From Aselliscus stoliczkanus (lineage: Eukaryota; Chordata; Mammalia; Chiroptera; Hipposideridae): DNA of 64,000 nucleotides. The translations under genes were made by a program, and so were the position numbers. Positions 23,369 through 35,437 of this stretch are shown piece after piece; the stretch's first letter is position 1; each line of letters opens with the position of its first letter. The stretch is from contig CM066737.1 in assembly GCA_033961575.1 (NCBI GenBank), forward strand, positions 59,850,771 through 59,914,770. The letters are read 5' to 3'. Below the pieces are notes generated by a model that saw nothing but the letters and a program-made list of their open reading frames with translations, had not been told where the DNA came from and made no database searches.

Positions 23369-23660
23369 GTGCCGTATATCTTGGATTATGAACAACGCTT
23401 GCAGTTGGCGAACAGCTTCATCCTCCATCATGACAACATTCTGTGTCACACATCGCTTCTTGTATGGCAATTTCTGTCAAATAAAAACATTACGGTGTGT
23501 CCTCATTTACCTTATTCGCCTGATCTGGCACCATGGGACTTCTGGCTCTTCCACAACGTCAAAATGATATAGGACATCAAGGCAGCCATGACAATGAAAC
23601 TAGATACTCACAAAAGAGGACTTTCAGAAGTGCTTCAGAAATTAGCAAGAATGATTGGAT
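23369..23660 (+). pseudogene. Mariner transposase C-terminal fragment (right arm)
   Basis: On the plus strand this reads SFILHHDNILCHTSLLVWQF, then CPHLPYSPDLAPWDFWLFH and NVKMI before a stop. The HHDN and SPDLAP motifs hold the second and third catalytic aspartates. The sequence mirrors the left arm and continues as non-coding sequence to about 23660. It lacks an N-terminus. Confidence 0.85.
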
Positions 23661-23738
23661 GAGTGTATTCAAAGTGAGGGGGGTATCCTGAGGGGGATTA
23701 ATGGCAATGTGTCTTTTACTGTAATAATATATATTTTT

Positions 23739-23832
23739 TGAGGGCAGTGTCACTGGCCCTCATATGTGGGACCGAACCGGGGCTGTTGGCTTCCCAAGCC
23801 AGCGCTTAACCACCGCGCCACTCGGTTGGCCC
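23739..23832 (-). mobile_element. Short tRNA-derived SINE (Rhin-like) inside the mariner
   Basis: Antisense copy with GAGGGCAGTGTCACTGGCCC and GGCTTCCCAAGCCAGCGC. An approximate target duplication AATAATAT...TTTTT lies at about 23723 and 23833. It is younger than the mariner it interrupts. Confidence 0.9.
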
Positions 23833-24348
23833 AATAATATTTTTTAATTTAAACATTCACCATATTTTTCTGATCACACTCATATGTACCTCCGACTCTT
23901 TATCTCATGCATTGATGGACATGCAGGCTGCCTCCACATTTTGGTCATTGTAACCAATGCTGCAATGAACATATGGGTGCACATTCCCCCCCCACCAAGT
24001 AGCATTTTGGATTTCTTTGCATAAATAACCTGAACTTGGATTACTGATTCCTTTTTATCTCTTGTTATAGCCTTTGTCTCAAGTCTGTTTTGTCTGGTAT
24101 AGGTATAGCTACCCTAACTTCTTTTGGTTTTCTTTCCATTTTCATGAAATATGTTTTTCCTTCTCTTTACTTTCAGTCTCTTTGTGTCTTTTGATCTGAA
24201 GTGGGCCACTTGTATAAAGAGTATGTAAGGATCTTGTTTGCTTATTCATTTGCCCACCACTTCTTTTGATTGGAGCACTTATACCATTTACATTGAAAGT
24301 AATTGTTGATAGATACGTAGTTATTACCATTTTATTATTCATATTTTT

Positions 24349-26332
24349 GATTTTTTAAACTAAATCTCTGGGGTGATAATGGTTAGCAAAATTACATAGG
24401 TTTCAAGTACATTTCTATAATACATTATCTATATATCACATTGTGTGCTCACCACCCAGAGTCAATTTTCCTTCCATCACCATATGTTTGACCCCCTTTA
24501 CCCTTTTCTACCACCCTCCTCTCCCTTTCCCTCTGGTAATCACTAAACTGTTGTTTGTGTCTATGAGTTTTTTTTTCTTTGTTTGGTATTCTTGTTTCTT
24601 TGTTCCTTTCAGTTTTATATCCCACATATGAGTGAAGTCATATTGTTCTTGACAGTTCCTGTCTGACTTATTTCATCTCGCATAATAATCTCAGTATCCA
24701 TCCATATCATTGCAAATGGCACTATTTCATCTTTTCTTATGGCAGAGTAGTATTCTATTGTATATGTATACCAAATCTTTTTTATCCAATCATCTATTGA
24801 AGGACACTTTGGTTGTTTCTATGACTTGGCCATAATAAATAATGCTACAATGAACATCAGAGTACATATATCTTTATGGATAAATGTTTTCAGATTTTTG
24901 GGGTAGATACCCAGGAGAGGAATTGCTAGGTAATAAGGTAATTCTATTCTTAATTTTTTGAGGAACCTCCATACTGTTTTCCATAGTGTCTGTATCAATT
25001 TGCATTCCCACCAGCAATGTATAAGAGTTCCTTTTTCTTTATGGCCTCTTCAACACATTTTATTGCTGGCCATCGATATTGCTAGCATCAACATCTTGCC
25101 ATTCTAACAAGTGTGAGGTGATATCTCATTATGGTTTTGATTATCATTTTCCTAATACCTAGTGAAGTTAAGCATTTTTTCATATATCTGTTGGCCCTTT
25201 GTATGTCTTCTTGGGAGATGTGTATGTTCAGGTCCTCTGCCCATTTTTAAATTGGGTTGCTCTTTTCTGGTTGAGCTGTATGATTTTTTTATATAGGAAA
25301 CCCTTAAGACTCCACCACAAAGCTATTAGAAACAAGAAACAAATACAGTAAAGTTGCAGGATACAAAACGTACAAAAATTCAGTGCATTCCTATGTACTA
25401 AAAATGAAATTTCAGAAAAATTAATTTAAAAAAATTCCTTTTGCAATTGTAAAAAAATAATAAAATACCTAGTTATAAACTTAACAAAAGATGTGAATGA
25501 TCTATACATTGAAAACTACAAGATAGTTTACAAACAAATTGAAGAAGACACAAAGAAATGGAAGGACATTCTGTGTTCATGGATTGGAAGGATCAATATA
25601 GTTAAAATGGCCATATTACCCAAAGCAATATATGGGTTTAATGCAATCCCCATCAAAATCCCAATAGCATTTTTTAAAGAAATAGAACAAAAAATCATCA
25701 GATTTATATGGAATCTCAAAAGACCAGAATAGCCAAAGCAATCCTAAAAAAAATAACAATTGTGATACCTCTGTATCACACTCCCTGAATTAAATCTGTA
25801 CTACAAAGTGACAATAAACAAAACAGCATGGTATTGACAGCAAAACAGACACACATACCAATGGAATAGAATTGAAAACCCAGAAATAAACCCACATATA
25901 CAGATATGGGCAGATAATTTTCAGCAAAGAAATCAAAAACATACAATGGAGAAAAGAAAGTCCCTTCAATAAATGGTGCTGGGATAATTGGAAAACCACA
26001 TGCAAAAGAATGAAACTAAACTGGTATCTGTCACCATATACCAAAATTAACTCAGAATGAATCAAAGACCTAAACATAAGACATGAAACAATAAATTGCA
26101 TGGAAGAAAGCATAGGTACTAAACTTATGGACATTGGGTTTAAAAAGGATTGTATGAATTTGATCTCAAAGGCAAGGGAAGTAAAAGCTAAAATAAATGA
26201 ACAGGACTATATCAAACTAAAAAGCTTCTGCAAGCAAAAGAAACCATCAACCCAAAAGGCAACCAAATGAATGGGTGAAGATACTTGCAAAAAACGCTGA
26301 TAAGGGGCTAATATCCAAAATACATAAAGACA
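24349..26332 (-). mobile_element. 5'-inverted LINE-1 (twin-priming structure)
   Basis: From 24349 to about 25298 an L1 3' UTR and ORF2 C-terminal region run antisense (CTCTGGGGTGATAATGGTTA type 3' end). From about 25300 to 26332 the upstream ORF2 region runs in the opposite (plus) direction, with a readable frame at 25493-25732 ([20 protein letters not shown] block). The two breakpoints are adjacent in a normal L1: the inverted part ends at GGGGCTAATATCCAAAATAC, which is the continuation expected at 25298. The target duplication TCATATTTTT lies at 24339-24348 and 26333-26342. This is the known product of twin priming during L1 reverse transcription. Confidence 0.88.
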
Positions 26333-27599
26333 TCATATTTTTTATTTTTATTTTTTGTTGCTGTTGGTAGTCTTAAACAAGTTCCTCTAACTTCCTTATA
26401 ATACTGGTTTGGTGGTGATCTGTGATTGTTTGCTGCCTATGCTAAACATGGAGGTGCATGGGAGAGGCCACAATATGAACTGAGGATGACTGCCACCAGT
26501 ACTGGGTCTCGGGTAGCTCTACAGAAAGCCAGGACACCCTGAGGCCTGCAGCCATTTGCTGGCTCCCTTAAGATTCAGCCTCTAATAAAGCCTAGAGCAG
26601 TACACGAGTTGAGTGATGAAGGGTTTCAGTGAGTCACTAAAGTGAGAAGAATTGTGGTCACCAGGTTAATGTAGACTGTGATTGTAGCCAGTGCTGAGCC
26701 TAGAGCTACTCGGCAAAAGTCTCAGAGCACACTGAGAGCAGCTGCCACCTGCCTGGGTCCTGTAGATTCTGATAGTTTTCCAAGAAAGAGTGCAATGTGG
26801 GTGGGGCTGACTGCTTGTGGAGAAAGTGTCTCTTGGGAAAATTGGGTGGGTGGGTGGGGTTCTCTGGTGGTCAGCAGGGTAGAACAGCAGAAATCACCAG
26901 GACAATCAGGTTCAGATTTGTCCTGTGGGGTTGGGCTCAACACAGGAAAGATTGCATCCACCTGTGGCTGCATGGGATGGGGAGCTCTTCACAGGAATAT
27001 AGCAATGGTCCACAAGCCCTTGCTCCAAAGCCACACACCTCAGTCTCTCCACATATTACTCTGACACCACGCAAGTTCCTGTCCCTCTTCTGGAGCCCCA
27101 GGTGAGTGCCTGCAGTTGAGAGTCTGTGTGCAGGCCATTTAAGAGGATGTATGGGTTTCCTGAAGCCTTCTGTCCCACTAGGATGGTTGGAATCCCCACT
27201 ATTTTTCACAGCCAGATATTGTGGGGGCTCCTCTTCCCGACACCAGTACTCTGGGCTGGTGAGGTAGGTGTGGGGCTATGGTCTCTTGCTCCTCTGGGGG
27301 GAAACCTCCATGGCTGAGATATCCTTCCTGGTTTTCAACCACCACAAGAAGTTTGAGGGCAGCCTGTTTTACATCTCCATCTTTCCTACCAGTCTCAATG
27401 TGTCTTCTTTTCATCCCTCGTTATAAAACTTCTGTTCAGCTAGACTTCAGATGGCTCTCCAGGATGATTGTTTTATAATTTAGTTGTAATTTTAATGTGT
27501 TAATGGAAGGAAGCAGGCACAGTGTTTGTTTATCTACTTCATGATCTTGGACCTCTCCTCAGATAACTCTAAATTTAACTTTTTTTTTTTATCACAGTC

Positions 27600-27800
27600 C
27601 ATTAGGCTTTGCCACTTACTTTGATAATTTATTTAACTTTCGTGGGCCTCAGTTTCCTCATGAAAAATGGGCATAATTGTGTATACCTAAGTGGATCTCT
27701 GGGATAAATACCTCGTGGCATTACATTGAATGGTGCTTCAATACATATAGTAGGTAATTAATACATAGAAACTGCTGCTATTATTATGGCTAATGATTAA
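27600..27800 (+). mobile_element. MIR SINE remnant, sense
   Basis: TTTGCCACTTACTTTGATAA, GGGCCTCAGTTTCCTCATGA, AAAATGGGCATAATTG and a TATAGTAGGTAATTAATACA tail give MIR order. Confidence 0.75.
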
Positions 27801-28289
27801 CCTCATTTCTCTAAAAGTCTCCTTCTCTGTGTGCATGTATAGGAATGAGGACAAGAACTTGCATTAAGAGTCTGCATCAGAGACATACACAGAAAGTATA
27901 AAAGGGACATTAATAGTCTACAAAGAAAAACTTACAGATTTTTTTGAAGAAATAAAGCAAATATTTTATTTTTGACCTTTTCTTTCTTTTTTGAAATTAA
28001 AGTTTATTGGGGCAACAGTTGTTGCTAAACTTACTGTACATAGATTTCAGGTGTACAATTCTGTAATACTTCATCTGTGTATCGCATTGTGTGTTCACCA
28101 CCCAGAGTCAGTTCTCCTTCCATCACCACATATTGGATCCCCTTTACCCTCATCTAACAACCCCCTCTCCCCTTGCCCTATGGTAACGACTAAACTATTG
28201 TCTGTATCTATGAGGTTTTGTTTCTTCACTTGTTTGTGTTGTTCTTTTGTTGTTTTCAGATTTATATCCCACATATAAGTGAAATCATG

Positions 28290-31200
28290 TGGTTCTCGAC
28301 TTTTTCTGTCTGACTTATTTCACTCAGCATGATACTCAAGATCCATCCATGTTGTTGCAAATGGACTATTTCATTTTTTCTTTTGGCAGAATAGGATTCC
28401 ATTCTGTATATATATTACAACTTCTTTATCCAATTATCTATTGAAGGACACTTTGGTTGTTTGTATATCTTGGCCACTGTAAATAAAGCTGCAATGAACA
28501 TTGGAGCACATACATCTTTATAGATAAAGGTTTTCAGATTTTTTTTGGACCCAGGAAAGGTATTGCTGGGTCATATGATAATTCTATTGTTAATTTTTTG
28601 AGGAACCTCCACACAGCCCTCCATAGCAGCTGCACCAATCTTCATTCCCAACAATAGTGTATAAGGGTTCCGTTTTTCTCCACATCCTCTCCAAAACTTG
28701 TTATTATTTGTTTTGTTGATGATAGCCATTCTAACTGGTGTGAGGTGATATTTCATTATGGTTTTTATTTGCATTTCTCTGATGATTAGTGATGGTGAAC
28801 ATTTTTTCAAATGTCTATTGGCCATTTGTGTGTCTTCTTTGGAGAAATGTCTCTTCAGGTCCTCTGCCCATTTTTTAATTGGATTGTTCATTTTTTGTTG
28901 TTATTGAGTTGTATGAGTTCCTTATATGTTTTGGATATTAGCCCCTTACTGGAGGTGTTGTTTGCAAAAACCTTCTCCCATTTAGTTGGTTGCCTCTTTA
29001 TTTTTTTGATGCTTTTTTTTTGCTGTGCAGAACTTTTTAGTTTGATGTAGGCCCATTCATTTATTTTAGCTTTTACTTTCCTTGCCTTTGAGGTCAAATT
29101 CATAAAATGCTCTTTGAACCCAAGGTCCATACATTTAGTACCTATGCTTTCTTCTGTGCATTTTATTGTTTCAGGTCTTATGTTTAGGTCTTTGCTTCAT
29201 TTGAGTTAATTTTGGAGCACAGTGACAGATTGCAGTCTAGTTTCCTTCTTTTGCATGTGGCTTCCAATTCTTCCAGCATCATTTATTGAAGAGGCTGTCT
29301 TTTCTCCATTGTATGTTTTTGGCTTCTTTGTCGAAAATTACCTGTCCATATTTATGTGGGTTTATTTCTGGGTTTTCAATTCTGTTCCATTGCTCTGTGT
29401 GTCTGTTTTTCTGCTAGTATCATACTGTTTTGATTATTGTTGCCCTGTCATACAAGCTGAAGTCATGGAGTGTGATACCTCCAGCATTGTTCTTTTTTCT
29501 TAAGATTGCTTTGGCTATTTGGATTTTGGGGGGTTCTATTTCTTTAAAAAATGCCAATGGGATTTTGATGGGGATTGCATAAAACCTGTGTATTACTTTG
29601 GGTAATATAGCCATTTTAACTATGTTGATTCTTCCAATCCATGAAGACTGGATGTCTTTTGATTTCTTTGTGTCTTCTTCAATTTCTTTTTTTTTTTAAG
29701 GGGCCATGCTAATCTTCTCTGTATCATTCCAATTTTAGTATATGTGCTGCCGAAGCGAGCACTTCTTCAATTTCTTTTTGAAATCTTTTATAGTTCTCAG
29801 TATATAAGTTTTTCACATCCTTGGTTAAGTTTATTCCTAAGTATTTTATTCTTTTTGTTGCAATTGCAAAAAGACTTGTTTTTTTTTTAATTTTTTTCCC
29901 TGAGGTTTCATTGTTATTGTATAAGAATACGATGGACTTTCATGTATTTATTTTGTAGCCAGCAACTTGACTATATTTGTTTATTGTTTCTAGTAGCTTT
30001 CTGGTGGAGTCTTTAGGGTTTTCTATACATAGCATCATGTCGTCTGCAAAAGTGAAAGTTTAATTTCTTCATTCCCTATTTGGATGCTTTTCATTTCCTT
30101 CTCTTGCCTGATTGCTTTGGCTAGGACTTCCAATACTATGCTGAAAAGCAGAGGTGATAGGGGACAGCATTGTCGTGTTCCTGGACATAGAGCAAAGGGC
30201 TTCAGTTTTTCACCATTAATTATGATATTAGCTGAGAGTTTGTCATACATGGCTTTTATTATGTTAAGGTATTTTCCTTCTATATCCATTTTATTAAGTG
30301 TTTTAATCAGAAATGGATGTTGTATCTTGTCAAATGCTTTTTCTGCATCTATTGATATAATCATATGATTTTTGTCCTTTATTTTGTTTATGTGGTGTAT
30401 CACATTGATCTATTTGCATATGTTGAACCATCCTTGTGCCCAGGGTTAACCCCACTTGGTCATGATGTATAATGTGTTTAATGCATTGTTGCATTCGATT
30501 CACTAGAATTTTGTTTAGGATTTTTGCACCTGTATTCATCGGAGATATTGGTCTGTAATTTTCTTTTTTTGTGTTATCATTACCAGCTTTTGGTATCAGG
30601 GTAATGTGGGCCTCATAAAATGAGTTAGGGAGTATTGTCTCTTCTTCAATTTTTGGAAGAGCTTGAGTAGGACAGGTACTGTATCCTCTTTGAATGTTTG
30701 GTAGAATTCACTAGTGAAGCAATCTGGTCCTGGACTTTTGCTTTTGGGGTTTCAGATGATTGATTCAACTTCCTTACTGTTGATTGGTCTATTTAGATTT
30801 TATAGTTCTTTGTGATTCAGCCTAGGAAGGCTATATTTTTCTAAGAACATTGTAAAGGTTATTGAATTTGGTGGCAGATAATTCTTCATAATATTCTTGG
30901 ATGATCCTTTGTATTTCTGTGGCATTCATGGTAACTTCCCCTCTTTTATTTCTGATTTTGTTTATTTGAGTCTTTTCTCTTTTTATCTTAGTGAGTCTAG
31001 CCAAGGCTTGTCAATTTTATTAATCTTTTCAAAGGACCAACTCTTAGTTGCAGTAAGTTTTTCTGTTGTCTTTTTGTTCTCCATTTCATTTAGTTCTACC
31101 CTGATTTTTATTATATCCTTCCTTCTGCTGACTTTGGGTTTCATTTGTTTTTCTTTTTCTAGTTCTTTAAGGTGTAATGTGAGGTTATTCTTCTGGGATT

Positions 31201-32020
31201 TTTCTTTGTTCTTGAGATAGGCCTGTAATTATATAAATTTTCCTCTTGAAACTGCTTTTGTTGCATCCCCAAAATTTTGGTAGGATGTATTTTCATTCTC
31301 CTTTGTTTCTATGTATCTTTTGATCTCTCCTCTTATTTCTTCTTTGACCCAGTCATTCTTTAAAAGCATGTTGTTTAATCTCCACATATTTGTGGTTTTT
31401 CCTGTTTTCTTTTTGCAGTTGATATCCAATTTCAAAGCCTTGTGATCAAAGAATATGCTTGGTATGATTTCAATCTTCTTAAATTTGCTGAGGCTAGTTT
31501 TATGTCCCAATATATGGTGTATCCTTGAGAATATTCTATGTACAGTAGAAAAGAATGTATAGTCTGATGTTCTAGGATGAAGTGCTCTATAAATGTCAAT
31601 TATGTACATTTCATCTAATGTGTCATTTAGGACTACTGTTTCTTTATTTATTTTCTGTTTGGATGATCTATCCATAGGTGTCAATCATGTATTTAGGTCC
31701 CCTACTATAATTGTGTTTTGGTCAATTTCTCCCTTTAGTTCTGTCAGTAGTTGCTTAGCATATTTTTACCTTTTTTATCTTGAAGTCTGTTTCATCTGAT
31801 ATCAGTGTGTATACACCTGCTTTTCTCTGAATACCATTTGCTTGGAGTGTCAGTTTCCACCCTTTCACTTTGAGTCTATATTTGTCCTTGTAGTTGAGAT
31901 GTGTCTCTTGGAGGCAGCCTATGGTTGGGTTTCGTTTTTTGATCCAATCTGCTACTCTGTGCCTTTTCATTGGTGATTTCAGTCCATTTACATTTAGGGT
32001 GATTACTCATATATGAGAAT
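28290..32020 (-). pseudogene. LINE-1 ORF2 remnant (endonuclease and reverse transcriptase)
   Basis: Readable blocks on the minus strand are the endonuclease (31229-31970, with LQETHL at the start of the domain and MTPMDRSSKQKINKETVVLN after it), reverse transcriptase (30035-30403, with [20 protein letters not shown] and [20 protein letters not shown]) and C-terminal frames near 28571-29130. The catalytic FADD codons are still present at about 30042-30056, but a missing base just upstream puts them in another frame. The protein cannot be made. Confidence 0.9.
29699..29762 (-). pseudogene. RNU6 (pseudogene): 3'-truncated U6 snRNA retropseudogene
   Basis: On the minus strand this reads GTGCTCGCTTCGGCAGCACA, TATACTAAAATTGGAATGAT, ACAGAGAAGATTAGCATGGC, CCC, which is the first about 63 nucleotides of U6 snRNA with one change, followed directly by an A tail. 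The 3' half of U6 is absent. A target duplication CTTCTTCAATTTCTTTT flanks it (29674-29690 and 29762-29778). The insertion is in an L1 ORF2 remnant and was made by L1 enzymes. The ACAGAGA box that pairs with the 5' splice site is kept. Confidence 0.95.
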
Positions 32021-32549
32021 TTCCTATCATTCTATCTCCGATTTTCTGGTAGGATGGTGTCTCCATTGTTTTTTGCCTTTTTGTTGTTGTCTATTATTTC
32101 AATGTGGTGGTATTCTATGATTTCCCCCTCTATTTCTTCTTTTTTTAATGTTATATATTTCAGTACTGGAATTTTTTTTGAGTGGTTACCATTAGGTTTA
32201 TGTAAAAGAAAGTTTCATAGTTAGAGTACTTCATTTTCTTCAGTATGCTTACTTTCTCCATTCGCTTGTGCCAATTCAGACCTTTACTCTCTCTACTTTT
32301 ATGTTTTTCTTGTCACAAATTATCCCTATTTATGCTGTGCGTTGATTTCTGCACTACAGTATCAAGTTGCCTTTTTCCTCTTTTTTTAAGTTTTTTTTTC
32401 CCCTACTTTACCCAATATGTTATGTTTAAGTGTATAATGTCCTATTTGGTATAGGGGTTGCCATTTCCTGCTTCTGTCTGTTCATAATACTACTCATGGT
32501 TTTGTATTCTTTTGGTTTTCTTTTTTCAGGCTGAATAGCCTCATTCAGT

Positions 32550-33420
32550 AGTTCTTGTAGTGCAGGTCATGTGTTAGAAAATCCCCTCAGTTTCTGTATA
32601 TCTGGAAAGGTCTTTATTCATATCTAAAGGATATCTTTGCTGGATATATTATTCTCGGCTCATAATATCTCTCTTTCAATAGTTTGTATATTTGATTCCA
32701 CTCCCTCCTGGCTTGTAGAGTTTCTGCTGAAAAATCTGATGATGATCTAATGGGTTTCCTTTTCCCTGGCTGCCTTGAGGATTCTGTCTTTATGGTTAAT
32801 TTTTGACAACCTTGGAGAAGGCCTGTTTAGATTGAGGTAATTAGGTGTTCTATTTGCTTCTTGGATTTGAGAGTCTAGTTCTTTCTACAAGTTTGGGAAG
32901 ATCTTGTCGACTACTTGTTTGAATATACTCTCTGTTCCCTTCTCCCTGTCTTCTCCTTCTGGTATGCCCATTCTTACATTGCTCTTTCTGATGAAGTCAG
33001 AAAGTTCTTGTAGAGTTCTTTCATTTCTTTTAACTCTCAAGTCTGTCTCTTCTTCAGTCTGTGTCATTTCCAGATTTCTATCATTGATGTCACTGATGCT
33101 TTCTTCCATCTGGTCAGCTCTACTATGTAAGCTGGCTATTTCATGCTTCATTTCTTTTATTGAATTCTTCAGAAATTCTATTTTGTTCTTTTTTAAAATT
33201 TCAATCTTTTTGATAAAATGTTCATTTTGTTCTTTGATTGTGTTTCTGAGATCATTAAACTGCCTATCTGTGTTTTCTTATACCTTGTTGAGGTTTTTAA
33301 GAACTGCAATCTGGAATTCTCTGTCATTTAAGTCACATATTTCCATGTCTTTAATCTCATTTTCTGGAGACTTTTCATTTTCTTTCTGAGCTATCTTGTT
33401 ACCTTGGTTTTCCATGGCAA
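32550..33420 (-). pseudogene. LINE-1 ORF1 remnant
   Basis: A readable block at 32885-33151 on the minus strand covers the coiled coil (MKHEIASLHSRADQMEESIS) into the start of the RRM (VRMGIPEGEDREKG). The C-terminal domain is only recognisable at DNA level (about 32550-32800). Frameshifts and stops break the protein. Confidence 0.85.
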
Positions 33421-34489
33421 TTAATAAATTATTATTTTTATTCCTAGGCATCTACAGAGTGAGTTCTGCAAAAGGTTGATAGGAAGAGGTCTTTCTTTTG
33501 TTTTCCAGTAGGTATTGGTAGAATGTTTTATTTTCTCTCTGAATGTAGCCTTTTATTCTCTCATGATGTAGTGTTATATTTTCTCTGCATTGTTCTGGCT
33601 TCTCATGAAATGGAGAGATTCCATGGAAGGCAGCTTCTCTTCTGTGTACAGGTCACCTGGTTCATAGGGCACCACCTCCATGAGGGGATATGGAGAGCAT
33701 CTGAAGTTCCAAAGCTCTTCCTGCATCAGTTTCAGAGCCTGTGTGTTTCAGTGGTTCTGTTTTCTCCTGTAGGTATCTGCCCAGATAGGTGGATGCAGGG
33801 GCGAAGTGGGTTGAGAGGTGGCCAAGAGCAATGGAGGCAACCACCAGTACAGACAGTCTTGCACTCAAGGCTCTCTCCCCTTCACCAGAACTAGTTGGGC
33901 TGCAAGTCCATGGCTGCGGGCTGCAGTTCATAGAACTGGAAATGTTCTGTTCTTTTGATCTGACAGTGATAACCATTCTGCTTCTAGCCCTGGGAGGGTG
34001 GAAGTGGGGCAAGCTCTGGGAGGGTATGGAGGGGACAGTTAGGTTCTGTGCCTATCCCTACCATTCTCTGCTCAGCAGTGAGGGCTTAAACCACCATTTT
34101 TATCCTTCTTCCCTCAGTCTTTGCTCTGAGGTCTCTGCCTTGAGCATTGGGTTCTGCTGTGATATATGCTGATCCCTCAGGCAGAACGGTGGGCTATAAG
34201 GGAAACCCTAGCAGTCTGAATTCTTCCCTCTTGAGAGACTACAGTAGCTCCAGAATCTGGGGTGCTCCACGCTCCAGTCTACTCTTGCAGCTCCACAGCC
34301 CTCACCTCCACTCTTCCCCCTTCCCTCCTCCCCCGCTCACCCAATTTGCCCACCTTTAGATGATTTCAGTTGTGTGCCTCAGTCTTGCCTGTCTGCTGGG
34401 CAGGGAGTCCTTTGTGGAATTATAGTTGTTCAATTTGTTGTAAATGTCAGGGGAGATATCAAGAGGCTCACCTCATGCTACCATTTTTC

Positions 34490-34497
34490 TGACGTCA
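34490..34497. promoter_or_regulatory. CRE-like palindrome at an L1 5' end
   Basis: TGACGTCA, a perfect cAMP-response-element palindrome, sits within about 10 bp of the L1 5' terminus. The related L1 near 46730 has TGATATCA at the equivalent place. Function is inference. Confidence 0.5.
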
Positions 34498-34500
34498 CTA

Positions 34501-35102
34501 TCCAATTTGGAGATTTTATGAGCCACTCTAAGCTCCATGATTACTGCATAAGTTAAGGAAAACTTTTGAACTTTCTGGAGGTTGATATTCTAAAATAGCA
34601 TGATGATGCCACTCACACACACCCTAAATTATTGGAAAATATAACCAAAATAGTGGTTTGGGACACTTTGCAAGTATAAACATGCTATAGAACTGCTTAA
34701 TGAGAAAATAAAAAGGAATGTACTTCATTTTGTTCAAAATGAAAATTGTGTAGATAATACTATAAAGGTCAATAGTAATAATAAAAATTGATATATTTTT
34801 CCACCCTTAGAGTCAAAGAAAATAGACCAGGCAAATTGTCACAATAAGAGGGTCATTTTCTGGGATAGAACATCTGGAGACAGAAATTTGAGGAGTAGAG
34901 TTTCAAAATAGCATAACGAGATTCAATGAAAATCAACATAAGCACCCTCTGCTGAGCTTGCTCTGGGAGGGAAGGCTGAGGTTTAGAAAAACCATGTTTT
35001 TCTCAATCACCATTCTCTTTTGTTCTTCTTACCATTTTCATTGAGCTCTCTCCCACAAGGGGTATGCTTTACAACTGTTAGCTATGTGAGGAGGCTTTGC
35101 TT
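34501..35102. other. Unassigned non-coding sequence
   Basis: About 600 bp with no recognised repeat or gene. Confidence 0.5.
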
Positions 35103-35184
35103 TTTTTATGTTTTTTATTATTATTAGTTACAAATATACAAAACAATGCAATAGTTATCTTTTTCACCCCTTACAAAGTGACTA
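35103..35184 (-). mobile_element. 5'-truncated LINE-1 3' end (about 80 bp), antisense
   Basis: TTATTATTATTAGTTACAAA, ACAAAACAATGCAATAGTTA and CCTTACAAAGTGACTATACT match the last bases of the L1 type at 39265. Confidence 0.8.
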
Positions 35185-35437
35185 TACTGTTGCTTTTAAT
35201 GAGTTTATCTGGACTATGTCCAGTGGTGTGCTGGTAAATGTTTGAAATGAACTCCCCCCAAGCTCTGATTTGTAGTATTTGATGATTTCCATGGTAAAAA
35301 TATCCCCACACAGCTAATTTAAAGCTACCAATGGTTTAACTACCAGTTTAAGTAAGGCTGGAAAATATAACAGTCAGCTCTTATGGTCTGTTAGTAGCCA
35401 GTCCTAATACACCACTCACTGCAATATGCATGGTTTC

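Larger units (their letters stand above)
22881..23882. mobile_element. Palindromic mariner-like DNA transposon
   Basis: Ends are inverted repeats: TGAGGTGTGATTA and ATATGGTGAATGTTT on the left, and on the right (reverse complement) TGAGTGTGATCA and ATATGGTGAATGTTT. A TA target duplication flanks it (22879-22880 and 23883-23884), and the flanks rejoin into the L1 word ATTGCATATATGTACC. Both halves encode the same C-terminal part of a mariner transposase, but on opposite strands: minus at 23000-23270, plus at about 23369-23660. The element is therefore two 3' halves facing apart, joined by a centre of about 150 bp that is not matched in the other arm. The N-terminal DNA-binding region is absent, so it cannot be autonomous. 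A SINE interrupts the right arm. Confidence 0.85.
22400..27560 (-). mobile_element. Internally deleted LINE-1, antisense (lineage I), with two nested insertions
   Basis: Without insertions this L1 is about 2.1 kb. On the minus strand the 5' end lies near 27555 (complement of AAACACTGTGCCTGCTTCC). Then come the 5' UTR (about 26450-27555), a degraded ORF1 remnant, the ORF2 endonuclease start (about 24060-24340), a jump near 24045-24060, the ORF2 C-terminus (about 23885-24045 and 22750-22880) and the 3' UTR. The junction matches those at about 12105-12120 and 50955-50970. A mariner sits at 22881-23882 and a second L1 at 24349-26332. Confidence 0.82.
27985..34500 (-). mobile_element. Nearly full-length decayed LINE-1, antisense
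   Basis: About 6.5 kb. On the minus strand the 5' end is near 34500 (complement of TGACGTCAGAAAAATGG), with 5' UTR to about 33430, ORF1 remnant to about 32550, ORF2 remnant to about 28290 and a 3' UTR ending near 27985 in the type with ATTAAAGTTTATTGGGGC on the plus strand. Both ORFs carry stops and frameshifts. It belongs to a different 3' UTR type from the elements at 39265 and 47688. It carries a U6 retropseudogene at 29699-29762. Confidence 0.9.

Noticed and set aside
33523..34172. Plus-strand frames that might be a host exon near 33523-34172
   Set aside because: The stretch is the antisense of an L1 5' UTR, as shown by its place between ORF1 and the L1 5' end.
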